The notes beneath the pieces are model-generated. The model was not told the DNA's origin and did no database searches. It was given only the letters and a program-made list of their open reading frames with translations. Position numbers and translations under genes: made by a program. Below, in pieces: positions 9,682 to 21,401 of a stretch of 64,000 nucleotides of DNA. The DNA comes from Stachybotrys elegans (taxonomy: Eukaryota > Ascomycota > Sordariomycetes > Hypocreales > Stachybotryaceae), in NCBI GenBank assembly GCA_020746835.1, contig JAGPNK010000006.1, positions 930,001 to 994,000 of the forward strand, read 5' to 3'. Within the stretch, counting starts at the first letter, position 1. Each line of letters starts with the position of its first letter.

Positions 9682-11817
9682 AAGCCGGGGGTATCATGGG
9701 ATATCGTGGGAGAGTAGTGAGTGAAAGTGTACATTGTGAAGCAGGCAAATTAACCAAGAATTACACATGACCATGACAATATTGATTGCTTTTGTTGCTT
9801 TGCTGGGTATGTAGTTGGCTGCGCCGCAAGAATACAATGGGGTCAAGAGAAGAGCCAAGGCAGAGGCGGCTCCGTCCCTGCAGGCTGCAGGCGGCCGCGA
9901 TCCGACAAAGAGAGGGCGAAGGGCAGGACAGGAGCGGCCGAGCGACGTATCCATAATTAGCCCGTCGAGGCGTAGCGCGCGCATGTAGGGCTTTGTTGGC
10001 GGGGATGATCTGCCTGTCCGGCCTTTATTCCTCCAGGGCCCCGCCCGTCCAGCGGCCGCCCGCAGCCACGGCACTACCTGTATGTATGTACGTAGGTACA
10101 TAGGTAGGTAATAAGTAAGACTTTAGCGGCAGTTTTGTTTTCTTCTTCACGATGGATGATGGATGGTCGCGAGGTGTTTGTCTCGGAGGAGACGATAGCC
10201 GGGGCGCGCGATGGGGCTTTCTTCTGGCTTTCTTCTTCTTCTCTTTTTAGTGGGCTTGGGCGGTTAGTGCCGTGATGTGGCTGGTCACGAGAGAAGCGTG
10301 TTGTTCTCGTGGTATCGGTCATTTTCTTTTGAAAAAGAAAATCCATATAATAAAATAAAGTATTAATCGTGTTGATAAATTAGTAGAGAGAGACGGGGGC
10401 GCCGTTTGGGATCGGGTGTCTGTACTTGGGACGAGTGGAACGCCTTCGCCGCCAGCCTAGCAGCGATCCGGCCATGAGGGAGCGGCCGAATACCCGAAAT
10501 GCAATTCTTCTTCTTTTTTCCCCCCTCTTTCTTTTGATAAAAGGAGAAGGAAATGCCTAAGCGTAAGCATGCCCAGGCTGGTGGACGGAGAAGCCTCGGC
10601 CGGGAAGGGAGACCCAAGGTTCGGACTGGATCTGGATACGATACGCAGGCGTGAGGTTTCGAGGGCATTCATTAATAGCAGTAGTGGATACCTCATGGTG
10701 CTAAGGTAAGGTTGGGTCGGGTGGCCATTGGAAAGGAAAGGGCGGCCACGCGCATGGCCCATCTCTGGCACGGAGGTTATTGGGGGCAGTGACAGCCCGA
10801 CAGCCGCCTCCACAGGCTGCAGGGTTCCGACAAACCCCCAATGCTGGTCTGGTCCCTCGATCGCCATCAAGTTGATCCATTCGCCTCATTTACGATTCAC
10901 GTATTCATTCATGCTTCTCTCGCTGCAATGCACCGCCCGAGCGAGGCCCAAGCTTTTCCCGCTCCATCTTCCCGCCTCTTCTCCCGCCCCTTGCAGTACT
11001 GCATGAGTGCTATATAAACTTGTCCTTTCCGTCCCATCTCGTCGTCGTCGTCGGCCCCGTTTCGTCATAGCTGGCCGTCTCACAATCCCAAAACTGAAAC
11101 CAAGTCCCCATTCTCTCCGCTGCTGCAACAGAAACGCCAGGGGTCATCGTCATCCGTCACCACGCGCCTCTACTTATCATATCCCCCTTCACCTCCAGCC
11201 TTCTCCCACTTCCCTCTGGCCTTGATTCAAGTCCTGCCATCATCATCATCAACCAACCAACCAACCACGCCTCTCGAGGTAATTGCCTAGACTTACCCAA
11301 CTGGGGTAGTAAATCCACCTCCATACCTACCATATCATCCATACTAATCACACTGGTGGTTTGTATCTACCTATATTACTGCCTCCTACCTACCTGCTCT
11401 TCGTCTCTTCTCTTCTGCGACACGCACGCGCGCCCTCTCGTTTCGTCTTCTCTCCCTCCCTCTTCGCTCCAGCCGCGCGCCTACCTCCACACACCTGCAC
11501 TGGGACCCTTGCTGTACCAGATACGCCCTGCTGGATACCTAGGTACCTACTTTTGGATATTTTGGTCGCATCGCCTCCAACTCTTTTACAGCTGCGCCGC
11601 ATCATCGCATCCACAACTGGCAGAACAGCCAGAACCGCCCCCAACACCCATCTCACCGGAATACATGGTATATCAGGCAGATCCTCATCATCTCAGCCGC
11701 CCTTCACCTCCCTCTTACTTCCCCAAGCTTCTCCGCCAGCTCTTGTCTCCGTCCACACAAAAGAAGGAACACCGAGGCGCAAAGTCGCCCTCATCACAAG
11801 CAAAGACAACGCCCACC
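9682..11817. other. Long intergenic region and leader of the DUF7053 gene
   Basis: 2.1 kb without a credible gene. Minus-strand open frames here (about 9694-10870) have no family features or spliced extensions. It contains TATG/GGTA microsatellite-like DNA (10080-10115) and polypyrimidine-rich DNA from about 11030 to 11800, typical of a fungal promoter and 5' UTR. Several ATGs precede the DUF7053 start, including one in frame at 11665. Confidence 0.45.
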
Positions 11818-12948
11818 ATGTCGAAACGCACATTCATCACAAACATCAGCCCGCTGCCTCCCGGTGTCACCCGCGAGCGGGCCATCGAGTTCCTCCACGA
11901 CCACCTCGAGATGATTGACCTCAACCCCCTCATCAAGGAGCGCCACATCATCGACCCCCCGGACTATGCTGAGCCCGAGGAGCGCCGCTGCACCTGGTAC
12001 TCTCTCACCGACAAGATCTCGTACCTGCCCGGAGGCGTCATGACCGGCGATGTCACCTACACCTGCGCCTTTCACGACCTGCCCCTCGGCATCCAGACGC
12101 ACTGCTTTGCGCCCATGGGCCTCGACATCCGGGAAAAGTGGTCTATCGGCGGCACCCTCCCCGGAGAGCCTTCCGCCCCCGTTGAGCTCGGTCTAGGTGC
12201 GCCTGCTACCGGCCTGTATATTCGCGAGGATATCGAGATGAGATGCAACATATTCATGACGGCCTTTGTCAAGAAGACGCTCCAGAAGGCCCATTCCGTC
12301 CTCGTCGACCGTCTCGCCTACAAGGCTTCCCTCGCCGCCAGTGACGCTTCCACCCCCAATCTCACAACCGCTTCCGCCTCCGCTCCCTCCTCCTCCATCG
12401 ACCTCAACTCTTCTCCCCGGCCTTCCTTTCAGTCCAACGTCACCCAGTCCTCTTGGCAGAGCGCTCACTCCAGGGACGACAGTGCCGCCTCGTACCACTC
12501 CACGGGCAACAGGCCCTATGCCGTGCCCCACATTGCACGCCCCGTGGCTCACTCCGCTCCCCAACCGCACCCCAACTCGCACCCCCATCCGCAGCCTCTG
12601 CAATCGATGCCGGTAAACCGCCTACCAGCAGGATCGTGGCCGCAGCAGCACCCTCCGCCCTCCCAGCAAAAGGAGCAGCAGCCATGGAGAGCCTCCGATG
12701 TGCCTACCAGGTCAGACACTGTATACAACGGTCCGAGCAAACCTCAGGATTATGCCCAGCTGGCTGGTCTCAATCCTTTCAACGAGGAGAATTCTCACCC
12801 ACCTCCACCTATGCCTCAGAATATCCCTGCGCACCTGGCAGCACAATACCGACCATATCGGCCGCCCACGGAGCTCAGCGCTGCGCCGCCCTCTGCCATC
12901 AACGCAAACCAGCAGTCGCAGAGGCCGTTTGTGGCAGAGCTAGAATGA
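11818..12948 (+). CDS. DUF7053-type fungal protein
   Basis: Single exon, 376 aa. The first about 175 residues match a fungal family I recognise as DUF7053: MSKRTFITNISPLPPGVTRE, then FLHDHLEMIDLNPLI, a WYSLTDKISYLPGG motif, LQTHC-like FAPMGLDIREKWSIGG, and ending DIEMRCNIFMTAFVKKTLQKAH. The fold recalls START/SRPBCC-like lipid-binding domains, but that is inference and the function is unknown. The C-terminal 200 residues are low-complexity (Ser, Pro, Gln, His). I chose the ATG at 11818 because family homology starts there. The frame stays open upstream, and an ATG at 11665 would add 51 residues of proline/serine-rich sequence that looks like translated leader. Confidence 0.85.
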   Translation: MSKRTFITNISPLPPGVTRERAIEFLHDHLEMIDLNPLIKERHIIDPPDYAEPEERRCTWYSLTDKISYLPGGVMTGDVTYTCAFHDLPLGIQTHCFAPMGLDIREKWSIGGTLPGEPSAPVELGLGAPATGLYIREDIEMRCNIFMTAFVKKTLQKAHSVLVDRLAYKASLAASDASTPNLTTASASAPSSSIDLNSSPRPSFQSNVTQSSWQSAHSRDDSAASYHSTGNRPYAVPHIARPVAHSAPQPHPNSHPHPQPLQSMPVNRLPAGSWPQQHPPPSQQKEQQPWRASDVPTRSDTVYNGPSKPQDYAQLAGLNPFNEENSHPPPPMPQNIPAHLAAQYRPYRPPTELSAAPPSAINANQQSQRPFVAELE

Positions 12949-13333
12949 AAGGTGCCGACATGTATCTTCTTTCTTCTTCCCCCCGCCACCTTCTACTTCC
13001 TCTCTATCTCTCTCTCTGTCACATCACACAGTCATTTTTGGAAAGCAGGCGTTTGGAAACATACCATAAGTGTAACATGAGATTTGAGATTTTGCTCAAG
13101 GGCTATTTACAAAAGTCATCCATCAGACAATTCCCCGAAAAGTAATTAAAGTGTCATAATCGTGGCCAAAAGCGGTCCAGAAGTCCTCCATAACTCCAAA
13201 AGTCCCCATGTCGTGTACGACGGCGGAATTAGATCTCGCCTGCTCCAAGTCCGTAGCGGGCATTAAAGTGGTGGCCCGTCTTCCGTCCCAAGATGAACGC
13301 GGGCTTCCTTCTATGTCGAAAAGAAAATTAAAT
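12949..13333. other. Convergent intergenic region
   Basis: 385 bp between two 3' ends. It starts with CT-rich DNA (12960-13020). A short plus-strand frame runs through it, but I see no gene. Confidence 0.4.
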
Positions 13334-14053
13334 TTAGATGACCAAGAAAGTAGCAAGGCCAGCAACACCCGCAGCAAAGGCGACCAGGAGCTGCGTCTTG
13401 CGCTCCATGCCGGCGGCTCCGGACACGACCGTCGCCGGCGCCGACGGGGCGAGGCTGCCGGGGCCCTGGACGGCCGGTGGCTGAGGAGACTGGACGCTCG
13501 GTTGCTGAGGAGCCTGGACGCCCGGTTGCTGGGAAGCCTGGACGGTTGGCTGCTGAGGAGTCTGCGGGCCCTGGGGTGAGGGCACAGCGGCCGGAGAGTT
13601 CTGCTGAGGTGCAGGAGGCTGGATAGAAGCGGCGCCGGTAGGCCTGACGAGAGAAGAAAACGAGGGCTGTCGCGCACGCATCAGCAAGACAAATCCCATT
13701 TTCAAGGCACGAATCAAGAAAGAAAGAAAGAAAGAAAGAAAAGAAACAGCGTGACATACCACAACAGCAGTGCAAGGACACTCGGTGACCGTCACCGTAG
13801 TGGGCTCCTTGACCACAATCGTCTCCTTGCCCACGACAAACTGCGTCGGCTCCGCGCAGTACGTGAGGTAGTGCGAGACGACCTTTGTCTTTGTGACGGT
13901 GACGGTCTCGGCCTCGGCCTCGGCCTCGGCGAGGGGCGTCGCGGCGTAGATGCCCGCGGCGATGACATCCTCCACGACGTCCTGCGACTCCTCGAGGTAG
14001 GGCATGGCGGCGACGGCCGCGGCGAAGAGAAGAGTCTTGGAGAGGGGAGACAT
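13334..14053 (-). CDS. Probable GPI-anchored cell-wall protein (CCG-6-like)
   Basis: Exons complement(13334..13666, 13760..14053), 208 aa. The N-terminus (MSPLSKTLLFAAAVAAMP) looks like a signal peptide. The mature part has the fungal cell-wall pattern YLTYCAEPTQFVVGKETIVV followed by TTVTVTECPCTAVV, as in Neurospora clock-controlled protein 6 relatives, with paired Cys. Next come four degenerate 8-residue repeats, consensus QQPxVQxP, at about residues 136-167. The C-terminus has a small-residue site (SGAAG) and a hydrophobic tail ending LATFLVI, a typical GPI signal. The 93-nt intron (13667..13759; GTATGT donor, GACAG acceptor) carries a (TTTC)n tract on the coding strand and is open in frame, so a reader could mistake it for coding. 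Expected location: plasma membrane and cell wall. The acceptor choice is uncertain; a CAG at 13644-13646 (coding strand) would break the frame. Confidence 0.82.
   Translation of the reverse strand: MSPLSKTLLFAAAVAAMPYLEESQDVVEDVIAAGIYAATPLAEAEAEAETVTVTKTKVVSHYLTYCAEPTQFVVGKETIVVKEPTTVTVTECPCTAVVVCHAVSFLSFFLSFLIRALKMGFVLLMRARQPSFSSLVRPTGAASIQPPAPQQNSPAAVPSPQGPQTPQQPTVQASQQPGVQAPQQPSVQSPQPPAVQGPGSLAPSAPATVVSGAAGMERKTQLLVAFAAGVAGLATFLVI
13718..13743. repeat. (GAAA)n microsatellite inside an intron
   Basis: About six GAAA units on the plus strand, read as a polypyrimidine (TTTC)n tract by the minus-strand gene. It lies in the intron of the cell-wall protein gene, close to its 5' splice site. Confidence 0.8.
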
Positions 14054-15478
14054 TTTCAAAAAAGAAGGATTATTGACAAATAAATGAGTAGATGTTTGGT
14101 CGGGCAAGGATGCTATCTGTTGTTGTCGATATAAGACTTGTGGTGATGCTGTCAAGACTGTGCGGCGTTGGCTATTAAACGATAGACGGCAGAAAGAGTG
14201 TGTGTGAGATGGACTGCTTGTAGCTCAAGAGAACGAGTGACGGCAACAAGTGATACCAGGAAATGAATGATTGTATGGCAGTGGAGATGACAGTCATGAT
14301 GCACAGCACGCCCTCGCCTTCTTATACTTCCTTGACGGCGCAGCCATGTTTCGTTGGTTGAACCGTCGCATCTCGATTTTACTTTCACCCCGAACACCAT
14401 CATGTCTTTCCACTCAATATGGCATAATACGATATGCGCGTTGGCCCAGCTCTGGGCATATACTACATCTCTGCTGCTAGGTGCATGGATCACATACCAG
14501 CCGCAGCATTCCTCCCAGGCCGCAACCTCCCGCATCAGCAGCTCATAATAGCGTCATTTGGACATGTTTCTGAGTCACCTTGCCCAATTGCTCAAGCAAC
14601 CAATCTTTTATACAGCTTTCGCCATTCTTCGTTGTTGTGGTCATCGGGTGCTATATACATTGCGTGGTGCGGTGGACTGAGGTCAGTCCGCCCGGTCTCA
14701 ATTGCTCTCAGCCGTATGCAGGACCCATCGTCGGAGGAATAGAGCAGGAAAAACCTGTCTAGAACCGGATGTGTCCCTCCTCCTCGTCGACGCTCTTGTC
14801 GCTCTGGAAACGCAACTTTCATTGCTCCTATCCAGGCGCCCCTTGTTTTTCCCTTGCCCAGTTCTTTTCCTCCAACTGTTGCCCATGTGGACAGAGCCCC
14901 ATCCTCGCATCGGGCCTCGACATTCGAGGGACTGTCGGTTGGGCGGAATTACACCATTTTGCCCGCAAGATTGTGCCGAATCTTCACCAGCGTCTTTCCA
15001 TCAGGTATCTCCAACCAAACTCGACCGTCTTCTATGACCTTGTTTGCCGTGGAACGCCTCGTGACCCTCCTTCCAAGCGGAAAGAAGAACAAGATTGACA
15101 AAGGAGAAAAGTAGGAAACAAAATGTCGAGATTTGACCAAGTTGAGTCCAACAGAAGCCGCCCATCCACATACCAGTCTCGACTATTAACCACTCGAGTT
15201 GCCAGATTATCCGTGGTGGGGTATAACTAAAACAGTAGATGAAAAGCATGGAAAAAAGTGAAATGCAAAATGGGGCCCTTGTGAGAAAATGACATTCGAA
15301 CACCGATGATGCATGGAAGAAAAGTGGAATCTATGCGGTGTGGTCGCCGGCCGTGATGTAAAATCAAAACATAGCCAAAGGCATGTCGTTGTCGTCGTTA
15401 GTGCCGCCTCAAAAGGGACGAACAGCTCTCCCCTCGGCCTTGGCCAACGAGGCAGCCATCTCTAGGAAGACAGAGGCT
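14054..15478. other. Intergenic region upstream of the cell-wall protein gene
   Basis: 1.4 kb holding the cell-wall gene promoter (its start is at 14053) and the 3' flank of the RGS gene. Open frames on both strands are short, overlapping and without family features. I see no RNA gene. Confidence 0.4.
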
Positions 15479-17851
15479 CTATTTGCGGTTCGAACGGCTT
15501 AGGCTTCGCTCAGGTCCTCGCACGTTCAACTCAAACTCGTAGTTCCTCAACTGGTGTTCGTACTTAGCGTTTCGAAGGAATTTCGGTACCGAGTCCTGTA
15601 TCGTCTTGGTCAGCCTCCAATATAGACAGCGATCCCCGGCGAGAAACTTACGCTAGCCATCAACTTAAACACTGCATTCTGGGCGTCCTCAAACAGATTC
15701 GTCACTTCTTGGAGAGTGTCGATCATGGCCACATCCTGGCCAACAGCCTTCGTCATCCGCGTGGCAAGGTTGTTGCGCAGCTGGTGGTCAATGTTGAGCT
15801 CGCACGGCGAGCCGGGTGCCAGGAAGGCATTGTAAATGCTGTACGCTTGAGCCATAATCTCGCGGATAGCATCCATAGATGTCGATGACGGGTTCATCTT
15901 GGCGGCTCGGGTGGCAGCCTTGCAAGAACGCACAAACTCGTCAACGTCCTGGTAGAACGACAAGTTCTCCTCGCAGTGGGTGTCGCGCAGGTTCTCGCGG
16001 AACAGCAAGCGGAGAGCGGGGTCGTTGAGGATCTTGTCAAGGCGCTGCGTGTGCGAATCACGGGGGACGCCATTGCGAGGGGGGTTGGTGCCACCCTCGC
16101 TCTCCGAGGCTCGACCTCGAGAGCCGGTACCATTGATCATATCCTTGCCGCGCTGGGTAATCTGGTAGATGGAGTGCTTGGTAGGCTGGAAGATGGTGCT
16201 TCCTGGGTTGGCGTTCATGTAGGCACGGTCCTGAGTCACGGGCTCCATGAGGTCGTAATCCACAAACAATGTTGCAACCTCGATCGTCTCCCGTCGATCC
16301 ACAATAGTCGAGCAGTCCATGAGCCAATCCGTCGTAGCCTTGCCGGTGAAAGTATCCCGGTGCGTCTTTCCATTAATCTTGCGCTCGGCAGCCATCTTGA
16401 CACCCGTCAGACCGTCCTTGTAATCGTGCAGCGAGTCTGAGTCGGCCGCGTTGACGGTCGACTTCAGGTTTCGACCAGCGGTGCCCACAAATCGGCGGAA
16501 AATAACCTCAATGGTGCCACGGTCATTGAGTAGCTTGTCCGTCTGGGGATCTCGTTCCAGTATGACAAGCTGCGATGCGTGCAGACTTGCTAGTTCCGCC
16601 ACCTGCTTCTGCTGGATGCCGTTCTTGGAGCAGAATCGGTCCAGCACGGTAATACCCTTGGGTGTCAGCTGCCAGACAGAGCCCTTCATGTTGTAGATTT
16701 GCTGGTACTTTCCATCAGCAGACTCAATGAAGCGGGCCTCAACGAAACGCTGGCAGATGGAACGGGCCATGTCCTTTGCCATGGAGAAGGTGGTCGTCGT
16801 TGTAGTTGTTACGATACGAGAAGGGTCCTTGGGATCCGGCATGCGGTTAGACTGAGAAAACTTGAGTGAACCAAGGTTGTTAATGGCATCTTCCGACAGG
16901 AAAGTGTGATCGACCTTGGTCAATCGGACTCTGTGAGGTGTCAAAGGCAGCAAGCTAACAATGAGAGTAGAGAAGAGATCTTTGAAGTCCTGTGAATGTC
17001 AATGTCAGCAACATGTGATGAGTGGGAGAGACTGGACGAAGCCAATAAGGTGACGGGAATGGTATGCACGATGACATGAGCGGGTAGAGGCGGACCCGTA
17101 GGCCAAGGTGATACGGGTAAGGGTTCAGCGGATCTGGTTGAGTTGAGCTCACCTTGGTAAACGGCCTGTCATCGTCCGTCATGCGCAATAAGCGCGAGGA
17201 AGTTTGATGCATCTTGCTATCAATGTTGGACTGTGGGAGGTGAAGAGGCAAGGGTCTGGTGGGCTTGGTCTCAGAATATGCCTGAGACGGCGGGTCCCCA
17301 GGCGACGAAGAAAGCAGAGGCTGCTTTGACTCGCCAATACCGTTTAGGGTCGAGCTCGTGTCAGAGCCTGGACTGGGGAAAGGGCTTCCGATGAGGGAAA
17401 GCCGAGAAAGTGCCGTATTGGAGCGTCGATGCCGGATGCCGGGCTCCGAGAAATTAGCAATAGCCGACTGAGTCCTATCGAGGGCCGCGACGGCAAAGGA
17501 GAGAATGCCGCTTGGAGAACGTTGGCTTCTAAGGGAGCCTGAGCCTGGACCGGAGGCCAAAGGCGAGGGGGAAGGCGACTGCTGTCGGATTGCCGCGAAC
17601 TGGCGTTCTGGAGATCGATCGGAGAAGGACGATCGAGAAGCACTGGGCGACAGGTGCTTAGGAGTAGCAGAGGCGGCCAGTGGCTGGGCGGATGCTGGTG
17701 ATGGTGATGATGGTGTCGTAGAGACGGAGACTGGCGCGGGCGGGATCGCTGACGCAGATGCAGACACAGACGGGGGCGAAGGTGAAGGTGAAGGTGAAGG
17801 CGAAGTCGAAGGTAAAGAAAGGCTGGTTGATTGTTGCGGGAGAGCAGCCAT
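15479..17851 (-). CDS. flbA: FlbA-type regulator of G-protein signalling (DEP-DEP-RGS)
   Basis: Exons complement(15479..15595, 15652..16989, 17153..17851), 717 aa. FlbA/CPRGS-1/Sst2 proteins accelerate GTP hydrolysis by G-alpha (FadA class) and so switch from vegetative growth to conidiation. The first about 225 residues are low-complexity Ser/Pro. The conserved part begins at MTDDDRPFTKDFKDLFSTLIVSLL and goes on to LGSLKFSQSNRMPDPKDPSRI, a signature of this subfamily. DEP domains lie at about residues 250-340 and 420-510, and the RGS domain at about 548-680 (RLDKILNDPALRLLFRENL...NLSFYQDVDEF). The last exon gives DSVPKFLRNAKYEHQLRNYEF. Length fits FlbA (about 720 aa). The intron near the 5' end is 163 nt. 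Upstream of this gene there is no gene for 14 kb. Confidence 0.95.
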
Positions 17852-17973
17852 CTAAAGGGAACGGGACAAGTTTTAGCAAGGTCCTAGTGACGGCAGGCGG
17901 GAGTTCAAATAAAAGACGAATGAGAGCAAACGACAAGACACAGCAGGCTGGGGAGAGAGGAACTAGTTTGAGA

Positions 17974-17998
17974 GGGGGGGGGGGGGGGGGGGGGGGGG
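17974..17998. repeat. Poly-G tract (25 G)
   Basis: Uninterrupted run of 25 G on the plus strand (C25 in the RGS transcript direction), about 120 bp upstream of the RGS start codon. Its length may be unreliable in assembly. Confidence 0.9.
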
Positions 17999-20186
17999 TG
18001 AACGAAACCAGAGAACAGGAGTGGGCCGAAAGATTGAGGGAGGGCCTTAGTTCCATTGACTTGGTGGGCAGGAGAGTGAGACGAAGAGGCAGCGGATACC
18101 TGGATTTAGTGCCATTTTAGCACCAGTGCTTGGGGTGCTGGAGGGGCGTGCATTACATCGCCAGGAGTGGGAAGCACCACCACACTATGGTTTTTTTTTG
18201 TTTTTTTTTACAGCGCTACGGAGGATACATCACACAGATAAAAGGGAGGGTCAGGGTGTAGGGACAGGAGGAGTAGACAAGGCCAAGTCAGGAGCAGGAG
18301 TGGATTTACGGGAAAAGGCATCAACGATAGAACAGGAACAGGCGGCAGAGAGTGAAGGACACGGAAGAGGGGTGTGGATATAAGCAGCATGACAATGGGA
18401 GTTTGTCACTGTACTATCCCTTCCTTTCGTGCCTTACCTCACCTGGCCATGCCTCACACGCTGCCCTTTTTGCTTCCTTCCAGGATACAGGGGGTCTCTC
18501 CTCCAGCAGGACGTGTAGGTGGGCTGCCAGGATGGATTATGGATGGATGGATGGATGATGGATGAGCCAGAGCCACGCGGGGCCATAATTACAGGCCTGC
18601 CATTAGCAGGCCAGGTTATGCCATGTCATGCCATGCAATGCCATGCGCATGCCACGCTTGTACTATGTAGGTTGACAGTTGGGCAAGATTGAACAATACA
18701 CCCGGCCAGGCTCCTCGCCCGTTACTGGGTGTCATTGTCTCCAGGCCTGCTTCATCTGTGCGCAGGCCTCTCGGCTCTCCAGACAGGCGGCCCTGTCCTC
18801 TCTGCCTTTGGCCCAGGGTCGTGATAGCATGACGACCACACCGCCGGCTTGTCTTGGCTGCAGCAATTGACAGCGCGACGAGCCCTCACGATAGTCGGAT
18901 GGAGATGGGGTTGGAAACCCGAGCCGCTTGCCGACACACAGAAAAAAAACCTCCCCATGATTCCAAAGCTCCGTTGTCTGCTCCATTTTTGCCAGGCACC
19001 CGTCTGTCAGGAGCGCGCCACTACGCTCTCTGATGCATGCTTTCAACGCCTTCTCCCCAAGAGGCCTGAGAGATGGCTGGTCCAGAGGAATGCAAGTTGC
19101 AAGGTATTTGTTGAAGCAACAACCTCGCCGGGTTTGTCACTTTCCGAGCTACCTTTGTTCCGTCTCTCCTCTCACCGTCATCTCTTTGCTCCCTGCTACA
19201 GGCCTCTGGTGCGACAACGTGCTCCGGAACGCCGGGCATCTACATTAGTCCTATGATGAGGGGGGATGGCACATACGCCCGCGCCTGCGTCTGCATCTGC
19301 ACCTGCACCTGCACATGGGATGCGTGGTGCGATGGATAATCATGGCTCGATACCACCAAGACGAACATGCACCCGCACATAGAAGCAGCAGCAGCAGCAG
19401 CCACCGCCGTGGGCAGAAAATAGCGTGGCAAGGACTTCAACCTCGGCGAAGGGCGGGGCCAGGAATGGGGAGAGAGCGGGATGACGGGGAAATATAGCAT
19501 CCACGAAACCACAGAATGCAACGTGGTGCTGCAGAGCCATGGTCGAGTGGCCCGTAAACAATGACCAAAGAAGGCGGCAGATGCAACGGGATGCTTTGGC
19601 GTCCTGCCTCATAGAGGAGCTTTGAGGACCATCTCCGCATGGCTTTGTACATATCCCCCCCCAACCCAACCCACTCGCACCTGCACTCGCACTCGCACTT
19701 GCCCTGGCCAAGACGACGGCCACATGGAAAAGTGCCGTCGCCTGATGCAGAAGTACAAGAGATGCAAGACAGGGTCGGTTATGCCAGGGTATGCTTAACG
19801 GATTGCGGATTGGTGATGCTCAGGCGGCAACTGAAAAGTGGGCATTCGGCACATGTGTTCTGCCAGAAAAATGGCTGCTACCTGGTACGGAACCTTTTCT
19901 CATTCAGGTTAGCGGCTTGTTGGGAACAGTGCATCCTTCGAGGACAGGCGCACTGGAACTGGGTACAGTAGGTAGGTACCTTGCGAGGGCTGGTGCAAGG
20001 ACTGATGATGCTGTCACCACGTCCCTTTTCAATTCCCAGTCAGCCAAAGTGCGGTGCGGTTTCAGTCGCCTGGCACATGGCGATGCCGCTTCAGATATGG
20101 CTAACGACGAAGCCGTTGCTCTGCTCATCCGTCCCGAGTTCGTGCCTTGTTATGGTGGTGGGCGCACGTATCTCTGTACCTCTGCA

Positions 20187-20198
<12 letters not shown>

Positions 20199-20218
<20 letters not shown>

Positions 20219-20219
20219 A
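20199..20219. repeat. (CT)n microsatellite
   Basis: About ten CT dinucleotides following a short C run, within the gene-free region. Confidence 0.85.
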
Positions 20220-20903
20220 CCACACCATCCATGGAAGGTACCGCCCGCACCTTAGTGCTCCGCTCCGTCCCCGTCAGAGGCCGTGGGCACCTTCAACATG
20301 CCCCTCGCCTAATCAACCCGGCACCACGTGTCCCAGCGCCATCACCTCACAGAATCTCATCTTGCACATCAAATCGTGGCAATTGCGGGCACGTCAGAGG
20401 CTCCCTCTGCTGCGACCCTCGTCTGCCCGCTCGTATTTCCGCCGGCACCTTACCAACAACAGTCACAACATGCATGCGTACTTTTTCAGCAAGAGAGCAG
20501 TGAGAAGAAGCAAGATCCACGCTCTGCCAAGTCAAGGTCGTCGAAAAACGTATCTTCACATTTCTCTCAGCCTTGGGGATAGCGCCAGCGCAAAATTCCT
20601 CCATGTCTCATCATTCAGCATATCGTGTCTGTCTGTCTTTCTTCCATTGGCCGGCATATCAATCTCGCTCAACCTTTCTATCGCTATCTCTCAACCCAAC
20701 AATCGTGCCGGCATGTATGCTAACCCCCCGCTTCGGAATGTCATATCATGCCATTTCCACCCCCCTCCCCTTTGGCCCAGCCGTTCGCACAAAGAAAAGC
20801 CACCTCGAGAGCCCAAAGGAAGCCTAGAGGGAAATTGGAACGTGAATGGGTACAGCTCAGCTAAGCAGCCGTTCACGGCGCCAGGGTGGCCGGACTTGGA
20901 GGG

Positions 20904-20960
20904 TCCATGGGGGTCCCATGGATGGACATGAGTGGCGTCGTGGTCCATGTCCGCATGGAC
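20904..20960. repeat. Cluster of short inverted repeats
   Basis: TCCATGGG (20904-20911) is complementary to CCCATGGA (20915-20922) across a 3-nt loop. Next to it GGACATG (20924-20930) pairs with CATGTCC (20946-20952), and GTCCATG (20943-20949) could alternatively pair with CATGGAC (20954-20960). Function unknown. Confidence 0.7.
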
Positions 20961-21384
20961 TATGGAACTCCTCGTGGGATGTCTCACCACAGATCGGCGC
21001 GTGGCTCCAGGGATGCTACCCACTTGGCTAGCCTCCTTTCGGCCGCTACATGGGAAGCCAAGGGCACGAAGTGTGGCCACGCAACTCAACCCCTCTCTTC
21101 TTTGATCCGGCCATGTTTGCTACACACGACACACACAAAGACACCGCCTCCCATGGTACCCTGTCAGAAGCCCTGGGACGGGCGTACGACTGGCTGGCGG
21201 TCTACGCTCATTATACCCAATTGGCCTCCACTGCTGAGGCTACCTCGAGTCGAGAATTATGAATTCCCCCTCCTTCATTACTCAACCAGGCTTTCCTTCC
21301 ACACCAGACCCATCGATATGTGATGTTTGGACACTGGCCGGCACTCATTAGGGTTCACCCGGATTTCTTGGTCTTGAGCGCGCG

Positions 21385-21401
21385 CCCCCCCCCCCCCCCC
21401 C
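21385..21401. repeat. Poly-C tract (17 C)
   Basis: Homopolymer of 17 C following a CGCG stretch, in the gene-free region. Confidence 0.9.

Noticed and set aside
19981..20931. 316-codon open frame on the plus strand in the gene desert
   Set aside because: It passes through a CT microsatellite and other low-complexity DNA, has no domain or splice support, and other frames in the same place are also open. Chance open frame in GC-leaning DNA.
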